Origin: an uncultured Anaeromusa sp.
GTDB taxonomy: Bacteria > Bacillota > Negativicutes > Anaeromusales > Anaeromusaceae
NCBI RefSeq assembly: GCF_963676855.1
Contig: NZ_OY781460.1
Span: 1,101,501-1,165,500 of the forward strand
DNA length: 64,000 nucleotides
Reading direction: 5' to 3'
Part shown: piece by piece, positions 1 to 9,440 of the stretch
Position numbering within the stretch: the stretch's first letter is position 1
How the letters are laid out: each line of letters begins with the position of its first letter
The notes under the pieces: model-generated
The model's input: the letters and a program-made list of their open reading frames with translations, nothing else
Told to the model about the DNA's origin: nothing
Databases searched by the model: none
Made by a program: the position numbers and the translations under genes

Positions 1-491
1 TCGAGTATAACGCCATTGATTATGTATTGAAACCGGTGACACGCAAGCGCTTGGAGAAAACCATGCAAAAAGTGCTTTTGAATTTGCAGCGATCCCCAAA
101 AGAGAGGGGAGGCGGCGGCTCGCAGTTGGATAAGCTGCGAAGTCTACGCAAGGAAGGCTCTGTAAAGATCATTGCGGTCGAGGAAGAAGGGCGTATCTTG
201 CTGTTGCAGTATGCCGATGTTATCATGTTTACGCCGCAAGGGCATGGCGCTTTGATTCATACGAAGAACAAGGTTTATCGCACAAGGCAGTCCATGCAAT
301 ATTGGGAAGAACGGTTGGAGGAATTCAATTTCTTTCGTTGTCATAAGAGCTATTTGGTGAACTTTAACCGCATTGAAAAGCTGCTGCCAATGTTCAATAA
401 TACGTATTTGCTTAAGCTGGCTGACTATCCGGAAGAAATCCCGGTCAGCCGCAGCAAAGCCAAAGAGTTAACGCAAATCCTGGGCTTATAA
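1..491 (+). CDS. LytTR-family response regulator, C-terminal part (5' end outside window)
   Basis: The reading frame is open from the first bases and the start lies upstream of the window. The first visible residues, EYNAIDYVLKPV, are the end of a receiver domain (the conserved Lys-Pro turn). A linker of about 45 residues follows, then a LytTR DNA-binding domain that includes FFRCHKSYLVNFNRI and ends at IPVSRSKAKEL. Proteins of this type are cytoplasmic transcription regulators paired with a sensor kinase, often for cell-envelope, peptide-signal or carbon-uptake genes. The kinase gene is not in view and the target is unknown. The stop codon lies inside the loop of a terminator hairpin. The family call is firm; the role is not. 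Confidence 0.9.
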   Translation, partial: EYNAIDYVLKPVTRKRLEKTMQKVLLNLQRSPKERGGGGSQLDKLRSLRKEGSVKIIAVEEEGRILLLQYADVIMFTPQGHGALIHTKNKVYRTRQSMQYWEERLEEFNFFRCHKSYLVNFNRIEKLLPMFNNTYLLKLADYPEEIPVSRSKAKELTQILGL

Positions 492-547
492 TGAGCCCAG
501 AATTTTTCTTTTTAAAAACCCAAGTGCATCAAGCAGTAGGGTTTTTT
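480..547 (+). terminator. Two successive intrinsic terminators after the LytTR gene
   Basis: The first hairpin has arms CTGGGCT (480-486) and AGCCCAG (494-500) and is followed by a T-rich tract; the gene's stop codon sits in its loop. A second, longer-looped hairpin pairs AAAACCC (about 515-521) with GGGTTTT (539-545), again with a T run. Confidence 0.75.
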
Positions 548-743
548 GCTAAATGCCAGCAGACGTTGGTTGCCGTGCCGACGCCGCGATTCTTGTTTAA
601 TCCATGCTGCTTTTGCAGAATATAACGGATAATTTCGGTATTTGACACAAAAATGCAAAAGCTTCGCTTCTTTCTGGCGCTCTCCTTATACTAAGGGCGA
701 AACCTGGAGCAAATCAGAGAATGAAGAGAAAGAAGGGGTTTGC

Positions 744-1967
744 ATGGCTAAAGTTATTAAATGCGGAGAGTTGTTTTGTGCAGTCGATGGCAGCGTGCGG
801 AAAAATGCCGTCGTGGTTGTCGAGGGAAACCGCATTGTGGCGGTACAGGATGCGGCGCAGTATATGGGGAAATCGGAAGACGAAGTGATAGACTTATCTG
901 CTCAATTTGTAATGCCAGGTTTGATTGACACGCATGTACATTTAGGATTTGGCGGCAAGCCGTCGTTGGTCGAAGTGCATGAAGCGCCGGAATTGGTTGT
1001 GGTCAAGGCTATGAAGAATGCACAGCTTGACTTGTTGGGCGGCTTTACAACCGTGAGGGATGAAGGATATCCCACGCTTACCGGTTGCGCATTGCTGCGG
1101 GAAGCCATTGAAGGCGGTGTGTTTTCGGGGCCTCGTATTTTTACGAGCGGCATGTATATTACGCCGACTGCTGGACATCTGGATTTTCGGCATGTTGACG
1201 AAACTTCTGGCTTTAAATCGTTCAAGCCCATTAATATTGCCGACGGGCCGGAGGAAGTGCGGGCGGCAGCGCGGTACATGCTGAAATACGGTGCTGATCA
1301 GATCAAGGTACTGGTAACCGGTGGCGTTCTAAGCCCTGGCAATGAGCCTGGCGAGCAAAATATGAGTGTTGAAGAAATCCAGGCGGCAGTAGAAGTGGCC
1401 CACATGCATGGGAAAATCGTATCTGCCCATGCTCATGGAACGGCTGGCATTCACGCCGCAGCTGTTGCGGGCGTAGATGTAGTGGAGCACGGTACGCTGG
1501 TAGATGAAGAAACGATTCGCATTATGGCGGCAAAGAAGATTGCTATTGTGCCGACCTTTATCGTACTCAAGGTGGTTTCAGAAAAAGGGCCTAAAGCAGG
1601 TATTCCAGACTTTGCCGTGCGTAAAGCGGCTGCTATGGTAAGCTCGCATTTGAGCAACATCAAAAAAGCGTATGATGCCGGCGTGCGTATTGTCTTCGGT
1701 ACTGACTGTGGTACGCCGTTGACGCCGCATGGTACGCAGGCGGGAGAGTTTGCTTTAATGGCACAGGCTGGGATATCTCCGGAAGATGTGCTGTTGGGAG
1801 CTACGCGTTATGCAGCAGAACTTTTGAAATGGGAAAAAGATTTAGGAACCATTGCCGTAGGCAAGTTGGCTGACCTTGTGGCGGTGCCGCGCAATCCATT
1901 GCAAGATATAAGCGCGATGCAGGAAGTTTTCTTTGTTATGAAAGACGGCGTGGTCTATAAACAATAA
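744..1967 (+). CDS. Metal-dependent amidohydrolase (imidazolonepropionase-like)
   Basis: Cytoplasmic 407-residue amidohydrolase-superfamily enzyme of the imidazolonepropionase/Xaa-Pro dipeptidase-like group. The metal-binding HxH is in LIDTHVHLGFGG (His64, His66). A candidate bridging Lys is in IKVLVTGG, metal His residues are in AHAHG and VEHGT, and the catalytic Asp is in FGTDCGTPLTPHG. Substrates in this group are small amides, cyclic ureas or dipeptides; the sequence does not say which. The frame is open upstream to 642, but the start at 744 is preferred because AGAAGGGG lies just before it. The MFS gene follows within 10 bases, so the two probably form an uptake-and-hydrolysis operon. 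Confidence 0.85.
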   Translation: MAKVIKCGELFCAVDGSVRKNAVVVVEGNRIVAVQDAAQYMGKSEDEVIDLSAQFVMPGLIDTHVHLGFGGKPSLVEVHEAPELVVVKAMKNAQLDLLGGFTTVRDEGYPTLTGCALLREAIEGGVFSGPRIFTSGMYITPTAGHLDFRHVDETSGFKSFKPINIADGPEEVRAAARYMLKYGADQIKVLVTGGVLSPGNEPGEQNMSVEEIQAAVEVAHMHGKIVSAHAHGTAGIHAAAVAGVDVVEHGTLVDEETIRIMAAKKIAIVPTFIVLKVVSEKGPKAGIPDFAVRKAAAMVSSHLSNIKKAYDAGVRIVFGTDCGTPLTPHGTQAGEFALMAQAGISPEDVLLGATRYAAELLKWEKDLGTIAVGKLADLVAVPRNPLQDISAMQEVFFVMKDGVVYKQ

Positions 1968-1976
1968 GAAGGGACG

Positions 1977-3257
1977 GTGAAGGATTTGCAACAGCAAGGT
2001 AAATGGTTTTATGGCTGGTGGGTTGTCATTGGCGGTATTCTGATTATGGCGGTGATGCACTCGCTATTGACAACATGCTGGGGTTTGTACGTCAAGCCGG
2101 TAACAGCGGATATGGGCTTTAGCCGGGGTGCATTTGCATTGTGCAGTACTATTATTTCCGGGGTAACCGTATTTTTGTCTCCCTATATGGGGAAATGGCT
2201 GGCGAAAAAAAATACGCGCCTGATTCACAGTATCTGTATTGTAGGCATGGCCCTTTCGTATGCGGCGTTCTCTTTGGCCACATCGATTACGCATTTTTAT
2301 ATCATTGCCTTCTTTATGGGCGCCTTTTCCTGCGGTGCCGTGGCTTTGCCGGTCTCGATCATCATTACCAATTGGTTTGTGAAAAAAAGAGGCTTGGCCA
2401 TCAGTCTGGCGCTGGCAGGGAGTGGCTTTGGCGGTGCTGTGATCAGTCCGCTTATGACGCAAGTCATGCAGGGGTACGGTTGGCGGGAATCTTTTGTGGT
2501 TTTCGGTATTTTGATGGTAGTTGTCAGTTTGCCGATGGCGTTGTTTGTGATGAAAAAAACTCCGGAAAGCATGGGCTTGAAACCGTATGGAAGCGAAGAA
2601 TCTCCTTCGGTTAAAACGGAAAAAACGGTGAATTTAAGCGCTGATATACCGGATATTTCCTTGGAAGAAGCAAAAAAACAAGGATTCTTTTGGGCTTATA
2701 TATTTGGGATTTTTGCATTGTGCTTTGTCGGCTTTGGCTCGTTGAGTCAATTGGCTGCCTATTTGGCAGATGCGCATGATCCTGTGTTTGCAGCGGCCAT
2801 GCTGTCGTTATTCTTGATTGTGGTGACGCCTGGGAAAATTTCTCTGGGCTGGGTGTATGATAAGTTTGGCACGCGCCTGGGAACCGCATATATCTGTATC
2901 ATCTTTATACTTTCCTTTGTGTGTATGCTCTATCCGGAATCAAAGCCGTTGATGTATGTTATGGCGGTTTTATATGGCTTGGGCATTTGCAGCGGTACGG
3001 TTTGCCCGCCGGTAATCACGGCGGCTATGTTTGGCTCTAAGCATTATGGAGAAATATACGGGTTTATCAATTTGTTTGTTTACGTAGGTGCGGCATTGTC
3101 GGTGCCGGCTGTCGCTTTAGTATATGATCAAACCGGTTCGTATCATATGGCGTGGCTGCTATGCATTGGGTTGTGTGTCGTTTCTTTAGTCGCTTTGTTA
3201 TACAGCGATCGCCAATGCCGGGCTTTTATGTCCAAACGGCTGCGGGAAACGGCATGA
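1977..3257 (+). CDS. MFS transporter, OFA (oxalate/formate antiporter-like) type
   Basis: About 426 residues with twelve hydrophobic segments and a central loop of about 40 residues after segment 6. The N-terminus [12 protein letters not shown] is typical of the OFA subgroup of MFS carriers, which move carboxylates and other small anions. It starts 9 bases after the amidohydrolase, so it likely imports that enzyme's substrate or exports its product; this is inferred from position only. The start at GTG 1977 leaves a short gap to the GAAGGGA site, and TTG 1986 in the same frame is spaced better, so the exact start is uncertain by three residues. Confidence 0.8.
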   Translation: MKDLQQQGKWFYGWWVVIGGILIMAVMHSLLTTCWGLYVKPVTADMGFSRGAFALCSTIISGVTVFLSPYMGKWLAKKNTRLIHSICIVGMALSYAAFSLATSITHFYIIAFFMGAFSCGAVALPVSIIITNWFVKKRGLAISLALAGSGFGGAVISPLMTQVMQGYGWRESFVVFGILMVVVSLPMALFVMKKTPESMGLKPYGSEESPSVKTEKTVNLSADIPDISLEEAKKQGFFWAYIFGIFALCFVGFGSLSQLAAYLADAHDPVFAAAMLSLFLIVVTPGKISLGWVYDKFGTRLGTAYICIIFILSFVCMLYPESKPLMYVMAVLYGLGICSGTVCPPVITAAMFGSKHYGEIYGFINLFVYVGAALSVPAVALVYDQTGSYHMAWLLCIGLCVVSLVALLYSDRQCRAFMSKRLRETA

Positions 3258-3330
3258 GCCTTGTAGACGTATCTCTTTTCTTCTAGAATATTATGAGTGG
3301 GCGAACTGGCTAAAGTATGGTAAGATACTG

Positions 3331-3370
3331 GCAGATAGTCTGTTGGACTGCAAAACAAAGCTAGGGGAGA
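3331..3370 (+). promoter_or_regulatory. Possible preQ1-like pseudoknot leader ahead of queF
   Basis: GCAG (3331-3334) can pair with CTGC (3348-3351). The loop holds TAG (3336-3338), which can pair with CTA (3361-3363) across an A-rich stretch (3352-3360). The 3' strand overlaps the Shine-Dalgarno AGGGGAGA. This is the general topology of class-I preQ1 riboswitches, and queF makes preQ1. However, the conserved GGUUC and ACNCC elements of the class are not present, so this is only a candidate. Confidence 0.25.
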
Positions 3371-3375
3371 GACGT

Positions 3376-3873
3376 ATGTCGCGAAGTAAGGAAGAACTGG
3401 CTGGCATTAGCCATTTAGGGAGCCAGAATACAAAGTATCAATACGCCTATGCACCGGAGGTGCTGGAGGCGTTTGAAAACAAACATCCTGGGAATGATTA
3501 CTGGGTGAAATTCAATTGTCCAGAGTTTACCAGTCTTTGTCCTATGACCGGGCAGCCGGATTTTGCTACTATTTACATCAGCTATATTCCAGGTGAAAAG
3601 ATGGTGGAAAGCAAATCCTTAAAGCTCTATTTGCTCAGCTTCCGCAACCATGGAGATTTCCATGAAGATGTAGTGAACATTATTATGAAAGATTTGTTCA
3701 AGCTGATGCAGCCGAAATACATTGAGGTATGGGGGAAATTTCTGCCGCGTGGAGGCATTTCCATTGACCCTTACTGCAACATGGCCAATGGCGGAGCAAA
3801 GTACGAAAAGCTAGCATGGCATCGCATGGAGCAGCATGATCTCTACTGTATGGATAAAGTAGACAACCGTTGA
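3376..3873 (+). CDS. queF: NADPH-dependent 7-cyano-7-deazaguanine (preQ0) reductase
   Basis: Cytoplasmic 165-residue enzyme that reduces preQ0 to preQ1 in queuosine synthesis. The short monomeric (YkvM-like) QueF architecture fits the length. Visible landmarks are the active-site Cys55 in [12 protein letters not shown], which forms the thioimide with substrate, Asp62, the substrate-binding [13 protein letters not shown] motif with the QueF signature, and HEDVVN. The start at 3376 has AGGGGAGA five bases upstream. No other queuosine gene is in the window. The gene stands alone between an OFA-type transporter and a strong terminator. Confidence 0.95.
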   Translation: MSRSKEELAGISHLGSQNTKYQYAYAPEVLEAFENKHPGNDYWVKFNCPEFTSLCPMTGQPDFATIYISYIPGEKMVESKSLKLYLLSFRNHGDFHEDVVNIIMKDLFKLMQPKYIEVWGKFLPRGGISIDPYCNMANGGAKYEKLAWHRMEQHDLYCMDKVDNR

Positions 3874-3880
3874 TGCAATT

Positions 3881-3920
3881 CGGACCTTACCTGTAATTAG
3901 GGTAAGGTCCGTTTTCTTTC
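3881..3920 (+). terminator. Intrinsic terminator after queF
   Basis: Perfect 11-base-pair stem CGGACCTTACC (3881-3891) / GGTAAGGTCCG (3901-3911), nine-base loop, then TTTTCTTTC. Confidence 0.9.
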
Positions 3921-4132
3921 AATTTATAAAAAAAGCCGCTAGCATGACTGCGCTGAAGCGGCGCTGCGCCGCACAATCATGGCCTGTAAAATTGCGCCAA
4001 AAGAGAATAAATGCGCCTTTATTGGCAAGATTTGGCTCTTTTCAATTGCTTCCAAACAGCATAAGATTAGAGCTGTTCTGTTTACCAGAAAAGTAATAGT
4101 TTTGTCAGTTGACGTGAAAGGGGCATTGGTTT

Positions 4133-5971
4133 ATGTTGCGCACCTTGCGCTATTTTCTGATTGGCAGGCCGCTGCACAATCGTCAGGCAGCGCATGAACG
4201 TCTGCCCAAATGGAAGGCATTAGCCATTTTTTCGTCTGACGCGTTGTCTTCTGTAGGCTACGGGCCGGAGCAGGTTATCTTGACGCTGGCGGCATCAGGT
4301 CTTTTGGTATATGGATATTTTCAGGATATACTGTTGGCTGTATTGGCTCTTTTGGCAGTAGTGACGCTGTCTTATGTTCAAGTATCACGGGCCAACGCCG
4401 GAGGAGGCGGCTCTTATGCCGTGGCCAAGGCGAATCTCGGCGAGTATCCGGCTTTAATTGCCGCGTCGGCCTTGTTTGCGGATTATGTGCTGACCGTAGC
4501 GGTCAGCGTGTCGTCTGGTACGGACGCGCTGGTATCGGCATTTCCCTCCTTGATTCCTTGGAGCGTAACCATTGACGTGCTGGTTCTTTTCGGCATTTTG
4601 ATGTTAGTCAACCTGAGGGGCGTGCGGGAATCCTCTAATGTGTTCGTTTTGCCGACGTATTTGTTTATTTTTGGCATCTTGGTTTTGATTGTTACGGGGC
4701 TTTATAGTGTGCTAACCGGTACGCAGCCGGTGGTGCCGCCGGAATCCATGGTGAAGCAGGAATTGGATTTGACGGTCATTGTGCTCCTTTTGCGGGCGTT
4801 TGCTAATGGCTGTAGCTCGATGACCGGCGTGGAAGCCATCTCTAACGGCGTGCCCATGTTCAAGGCGCCGCAGACGGAAAACGCGATTCACACCACGTAC
4901 TGGATGTCTGGCATGTTGGCAGTGATGCTGGCGGGCCTGTCTTTTTTGATGCTGCACTACCATGTGACGCCGATTGAAAACGTCACGATGCTGTCGCAAA
5001 TTGCCGAGGAGACTTTTGGTCGCGGTTGGCTGTATTACTACATTCAGCTAACAACCATGCTGATTTTATACTTGGCGGCTAATACTGCGTTTAATGGACT
5101 GCCGCCGTTGATGTCGCTTTTGGCGCGTGACGGCTACATGCCTCGTTATTTAAGCTCGTTGGGAGATCGTCTCAGCTATTCTAACGGTATTATTTTGCTG
5201 ACTGTCATTGCTGGTCTTTTGATTATTCAATTCGAGGGCAATGTAGAACACCTGATTTCGCTCTATGCCATCGGCGTATTCCTTTCGTTTACCTTGGCGC
5301 AAGCAGGCTTGGTGCTTCATTGGCGCAAAGAGCGTTCTAAAGGGTGGTTGTATCGAGCCATTCTTAACGGTTTTGGCGCGATTGTTACCGGCATTGTGGT
5401 GCTGGTGGTGGCGATTACCAAGTTTACTTATGGTGCTTGGGTGGTTTTGGTATTTATCCCCATTATGGTGTATTGTTTCCAAAAAGTGCATGCTCATTAT
5501 GCTGACTTGGCAGAACAGCTTCATTTACCTAAGGAAGAGGCGAAATATCGTCAGCCCTTGGAAGGTCGTAACATCGTTGTCGTCACGGTGGCTTCGCCGA
5601 CACGGGCGGTGGCTGAGACTATGCGTTACGCCCGCAAGATTGGCGACGAGGTTATTGCTTTGCATGTAGCAACCGACGAGACCACTAAAGAACGAGTGGA
5701 GAAGAAGTGGTTAGAATGGGATCCAGGCGTGCATTTGGTGACAGTGTATTCGCCGTACCGCATGGTGTTGCATCGCATTGTAGCTTACATTAAAATACTC
5801 GAGAAACAAAAGAATCCCGAAGACTACATCACTGTAGTTATTCCAGAGTTTGAAACCCGTAAATGGTGGCATCGACTGCTGCACAATCAGACTGGTTGGT
5901 TGCTGCGGACCATGCTGATTTTGGAAAAAGACGTTGTTGTGGCGACCGTGCCTTACCAATTGAAGAAATGA
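4133..5971 (+). CDS. KimA-like potassium importer / APC-superfamily permease
   Basis: 612 residues: about twelve membrane segments of the APC fold followed by a soluble C-terminal domain from about residue 465 (NIVVVTVASPTRAVAETMRYARKIGDEVIALHV) that resembles universal-stress proteins. Length, the N-terminal RRLI-type start (YFLIGRP), ALAIFSSDALSSVGYGPEQ and the GGGGSY motif all match Bacillus subtilis KimA (formerly YdaO), a high-affinity proton/potassium symporter that c-di-AMP inhibits. The substrate is inferred from that similarity; other members are annotated simply as amino-acid permeases. The start has GAAAGGGG nine bases upstream. The leader (3921-4132) holds a GCCGCT/AGCGGC hairpin but no recognisable c-di-AMP riboswitch. 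Confidence 0.8.
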   Translation: MLRTLRYFLIGRPLHNRQAAHERLPKWKALAIFSSDALSSVGYGPEQVILTLAASGLLVYGYFQDILLAVLALLAVVTLSYVQVSRANAGGGGSYAVAKANLGEYPALIAASALFADYVLTVAVSVSSGTDALVSAFPSLIPWSVTIDVLVLFGILMLVNLRGVRESSNVFVLPTYLFIFGILVLIVTGLYSVLTGTQPVVPPESMVKQELDLTVIVLLLRAFANGCSSMTGVEAISNGVPMFKAPQTENAIHTTYWMSGMLAVMLAGLSFLMLHYHVTPIENVTMLSQIAEETFGRGWLYYYIQLTTMLILYLAANTAFNGLPPLMSLLARDGYMPRYLSSLGDRLSYSNGIILLTVIAGLLIIQFEGNVEHLISLYAIGVFLSFTLAQAGLVLHWRKERSKGWLYRAILNGFGAIVTGIVVLVVAITKFTYGAWVVLVFIPIMVYCFQKVHAHYADLAEQLHLPKEEAKYRQPLEGRNIVVVTVASPTRAVAETMRYARKIGDEVIALHVATDETTKERVEKKWLEWDPGVHLVTVYSPYRMVLHRIVAYIKILEKQKNPEDYITVVIPEFETRKWWHRLLHNQTGWLLRTMLILEKDVVVATVPYQLKK

Positions 5972-5977
5972 ACCCTG

Positions 5978-6005
5978 CCGCCGTCTCGTTGACGGCGGTT
6001 TTTCT
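5978..6005 (+). terminator. Intrinsic terminator after the KimA-like gene
   Basis: Stem CCGCCGTC (5978-5985) / GACGGCGG (5991-5998) with a five-base loop and TTTTTC. Confidence 0.9.
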
Positions 6006-6150
6006 TTCTTTCCTTGTGTGTCGAAAAATGGTAAAGTATACAGTATTGCAGCTTACAGATGGTTGACTTTACCAGGTGAAAGAAGGATAATTGTGAATAC
6101 TGTGGAAACAAAAAACGCTACAGGCAATACATGAGGGGGTACATTTTGCG

Positions 6151-7554
6151 GTGAAAGGGAAAGAATTTGAAGAAAACCTGGAACGAGGTTTAAAAGAACG
6201 ACATATTCAGTTAATCGCGCTGGGCGGAGCTATTGGCGTTGGTTTGTTTTTAGGCTCGGCAACGGCGATTAAGACGGCGGGGCCGGCTCTTTTGCTATCG
6301 TACATCATTGGTGGCATCTTTATTCTGTTTATTATGCGCTCATTGGGAGAGTTGGCGGTAGCCTATCCGGTCAGCGGCTCTTTTAGCGCCTATGCCAATA
6401 AGTTTATCGGTCCTTTAGCAGGTTATATTACCGGCTGGACCTATTGGTTTATGTGGGTAGTGACCTGTATGGCGGAGATTACGGCGGTAGGCGTATATGT
6501 GCAATTTTGGTTTCCTGATGTGCCGCAGTGGATTCCGGCTATGCTGGCCTTGGTCGCTATGACCATTGTTAATGTGGTGGCGGTATCCGCCTTTGGCGAG
6601 TTTGAGTTTTGGTTTGCCATGATTAAAATTATTACCATTTTGGTGATGATAGTCGTTGGAGCGATGACGATCTTTTTTGGACTTGGTAACGACGGTATCC
6701 CGACAGGCTTGACGAATCTGGTTGCAAACGGCGGCTTTATGCCGATGGGCCTCGAAGGGGTTGTCATGTCCTTGGTTATGGTGATGTTCGCCTACTTGGG
6801 TATTGAACTGGTCGGCGTAGCTGCCGGGGAAGCCAGTAATCCGGAGAAAACCATCCCGGCGGCGATTGACAAGGTGTTCTGGCGCATCTTGGTCTTTTAT
6901 GTAGGGGCCTTGATCGTTATTATGAGCCTATACCCCTGGAATCAGCTGGGGACCATCGGCAGTCCCTTTGTTTTCACCTTTAAGAAGCTGGGGATTGCAG
7001 CGGCGGCAGGCATTATCAATTTTGTTGTGTTGACGGCGGCTCTTTCTTCCTGTAACAGCGGCATTTTCAGCACTGGCCGCATGCTCTATAACTTAGCGCT
7101 ACAGGGTAAGGCACCGGCCTGCTTTGGCAAACTGAGCAAAAACCGCGTGCCCCTCAACGGCATTTTGGTGTCTTTTTGCTTCTTGTTTATCGGTGTCATT
7201 TTGAACTACTTGGTTCCGGCGCAGGTATTTGTCTATGTAACCAGTGTGGCTACGTCCGGTGCGCTTTGGGTGTGGGCGGTTATTGTGATTGCGCAGATGC
7301 GTTTTCGTCAGAGTCTGACGTCGGCACAGGTGGCGCAGCTGAAATATCCCTCCTTGTTGTATCCGGTGAGCAACTGGGCCACCTTGGTGTTTCTGGTCTT
7401 TGTGGTAATTGTCATGGCCTTTGACCCGGATACGCGCGTTGCGCTCTATGTAGCGCCGGCCTGGTTTGGGTTGCTTTTGGCCTGTTATTACGCTTTTGGC
7501 CTGCATAAGACGTCGGAAAAGCCGATGGCCCGTGCGGCGGGCGGTAGGAATTAA
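6151..7554 (+). CDS. Amino-acid permease, AAT family (ProY/AroP/GabP-like)
   Basis: 467 residues with twelve predicted membrane helices. The first helix region HIQLIALGGAIGVGLFLGSA carries the consensus substrate-binding turn of the APC superfamily, and EASNPEKTIPAAI is the typical amphipathic loop after helix 6. Members import amino acids such as proline, GABA or aromatic residues in symport with protons; the specificity cannot be read from the sequence. The start is GTG 6151 with GAGGGGG about 12 bases upstream. The gene lies between two terminators and is therefore probably transcribed alone. Confidence 0.85.
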   Translation: MKGKEFEENLERGLKERHIQLIALGGAIGVGLFLGSATAIKTAGPALLLSYIIGGIFILFIMRSLGELAVAYPVSGSFSAYANKFIGPLAGYITGWTYWFMWVVTCMAEITAVGVYVQFWFPDVPQWIPAMLALVAMTIVNVVAVSAFGEFEFWFAMIKIITILVMIVVGAMTIFFGLGNDGIPTGLTNLVANGGFMPMGLEGVVMSLVMVMFAYLGIELVGVAAGEASNPEKTIPAAIDKVFWRILVFYVGALIVIMSLYPWNQLGTIGSPFVFTFKKLGIAAAAGIINFVVLTAALSSCNSGIFSTGRMLYNLALQGKAPACFGKLSKNRVPLNGILVSFCFLFIGVILNYLVPAQVFVYVTSVATSGALWVWAVIVIAQMRFRQSLTSAQVAQLKYPSLLYPVSNWATLVFLVFVVIVMAFDPDTRVALYVAPAWFGLLLACYYAFGLHKTSEKPMARAAGGRN

Positions 7555-7574
7555 GGTTTGAATTAGAAATAAAG

Positions 7575-7621
7575 AGTCAAAAGGCGGCAGAGAGAATATT
7601 TCTTTCTGCCGCCTTTTGACT
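7575..7621 (+). terminator. Intrinsic terminator between permease and cydD
   Basis: A perfect 17-base-pair inverted repeat (7575-7591 with 7605-7621) containing GGCGGCAGA/TCTGCCGCC. The downstream T tract is inside the stem, so it can work in either direction. Confidence 0.75.
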
Positions 7622-7715
7622 GTTCGTGCATTTTCGGCGGAAAGATTTGACAAAGGGAATTGTTCAGCTGTGTCGAAAAGCATACGGTAAGATAGATAAT
7701 ACTTTGGAGGCAAGC

Positions 7716-9440
7716 ATGGGGCAAAAACAGTTGTTGCAAGAAGCTCTGTCTTGTAAAGGTAGACTGGCCTTGTTGGGAACATCTAGTTTAGCCGGAGCTG
7801 TTTTGGCGGTTGCTCAAGCGGCTCTTTTAGCAGCTCTCTTGGATGGCGTTTTTCTACAAGGAAGCAGTACGGAAGAATTATATGGACAGTGGCTTCTTTT
7901 GGGTGGCGTTTTGTTGGCGCGAGTGTTGGCGTTTTGGGGTGGTGAAGCCTGTGGCGCCTATTTGGCGGCGGCAATAAAGACTTCCTTGCGGCGGCGACTG
8001 GCAGAGCAGCTTTTAGCTATGGGACCGGTGCGCGGGGCTAGCGAAGCTACGGGCGAATTGTTATCTGTTTTAGGAGACGGAGTGGAACAGTTAGAGGCTT
8101 ACTTTGTTCGTTACTTGCCCAGCTTGTTTGCGGCGGCAGCTGTGCCGCTGCTGATTCTAGCAATTATTGCGCCGCGGGACTGGCCGTCGGCGCTTTTGAT
8201 GTTGGTGACGGCGCCGCTTATACCTGTTTTCATGACGCTCATTGGTCGTATGGCACAATGGCGTACCCGTAAACAGTGGGATCGCTTGCAGCGGCTTGGG
8301 GCGCATTTTTATGACATGCTCCAGGGAATGTTGACGTTGAAGCTCTTTGGTCGGAGCAAACAGACCGTGAAAAGCGTTGCTTCGGCCAGTGAAGATTTTC
8401 GCGAGGCAACGTTGGATGTGCTGAAAGTGGCATTTCTTTCAGCGTTGGTGTTAGAATTGCTGGCGACGATCAGTACAGCCTTGATTGCGGTGGCGGTGGG
8501 CTTGCGTCTGCTCTATGGAACCATGGTGTTTTACGATGCTATGTTTGTGCTCCTTTTAGCGCCGGAGTTTTATCAGCCTTTGCGTCAGCTGGGAGCGCAT
8601 TTTCATGCGGCTTTAGCGGGGAAGGCAGCTGCAGAGCGCATCTATTCATTACTGACCGTGGAAGGAACTCTGCGCCAGGAACCGGAAGCTTGGCGTTTGA
8701 GTGGGCCTGTAGCGGTGTCGTTTGCGGATGTATCGTTTGCTTATGAAGGCGGCGCGGAGGTGCTAAGACATTTTTCGCTGCAACTGCAGCCAGGGAAAAC
8801 AACTGCATTGGTGGGAAGCAGCGGCGCTGGTAAGAGCACGGTTATGTCTTTACTCTTAGGCATGATGGAACCCGTAGCTGGCTGCATTCGCATTAATGGG
8901 CGCCTCTTGAGTGCGGCAGGAACCGATGCTTGGCTGCGGCATGTGGCGTATGTGCCGCAGCAGCCATACTTGTTTCAGGCCAGTTTGTGTGAGAATATTC
9001 GTATGGCCAAACCAGAGGCGACGCCGGAAGAAGTAGAAGCGGCGTTTGCTTTGGCTGGCGGAGCGTCGCTAGCGGCTATCTTACCATGTGGCTATGAGAC
9101 TCTCTTAGGGTCGGGTGGCGTGGAATTGTCCGGCGGCGAAAAGCGCCGCGTAGCGCTTGCGCGTGCTTTTTTGGCAGATGCGCCAGTGCTGCTTTGTGAT
9201 GAAGCGACAAGTGGTTTAGACCCGGAAAGTGAAGCCGCCTTACAGCAGGCTTTTGAGCGGTTGTGCCAGGGGCGGACGGTATTGGTTATTGCTCATCGCT
9301 TAGGTACCGTGCGGCGCGCAGATCAAATTGCTGTTTTGGAAAATGGCCGGATTATTGAGGCGGGAAATCATAAAGAATTACTGGTACAGCAAGGGGCGTA
9401 TGCGGCGTTGTTGTCAGCGGCAAGGGGGATAAGCGTATGA
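7716..9440 (+). CDS. cydD: ABC exporter subunit CydD (permease-ATPase)
   Basis: 574 residues: a six-helix membrane domain then an ATPase domain. Walker A GSSGAGKST is near residue 366, the LSGGEKRR signature near 470, Walker B VLLCDEATSGLD near 490 and the switch His in IAHRLG near 525. The membrane part has the CydD-typical LIPVFMTLIG and LQGMLTLKLFGR stretches. CydDC exports cysteine/glutathione to the periplasm, or as more recently proposed handles heme, and is needed to assemble bd-type quinol oxidase. The start at ATG 7716 follows GGAGG; an in-frame extension to 7626 lacks support. The cydC start overlaps its stop by 4 bases. No cydAB is in the window. Confidence 0.9.
   Translation: MGQKQLLQEALSCKGRLALLGTSSLAGAVLAVAQAALLAALLDGVFLQGSSTEELYGQWLLLGGVLLARVLAFWGGEACGAYLAAAIKTSLRRRLAEQLLAMGPVRGASEATGELLSVLGDGVEQLEAYFVRYLPSLFAAAAVPLLILAIIAPRDWPSALLMLVTAPLIPVFMTLIGRMAQWRTRKQWDRLQRLGAHFYDMLQGMLTLKLFGRSKQTVKSVASASEDFREATLDVLKVAFLSALVLELLATISTALIAVAVGLRLLYGTMVFYDAMFVLLLAPEFYQPLRQLGAHFHAALAGKAAAERIYSLLTVEGTLRQEPEAWRLSGPVAVSFADVSFAYEGGAEVLRHFSLQLQPGKTTALVGSSGAGKSTVMSLLLGMMEPVAGCIRINGRLLSAAGTDAWLRHVAYVPQQPYLFQASLCENIRMAKPEATPEEVEAAFALAGGASLAAILPCGYETLLGSGGVELSGGEKRRVALARAFLADAPVLLCDEATSGLDPESEAALQQAFERLCQGRTVLVIAHRLGTVRRADQIAVLENGRIIEAGNHKELLVQQGAYAALLSAARGISV

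Noticed and set aside
2141..2614. 157-residue frame inside the OFA-type MFS gene
   Set aside because: Shadow of the real gene: no ribosome site and cysteine- and tyrosine-rich junk composition.
3921..4132. c-di-AMP (ydaO) riboswitch before the KimA-like gene
   Set aside because: None of the conserved blocks is present; only simple hairpins.
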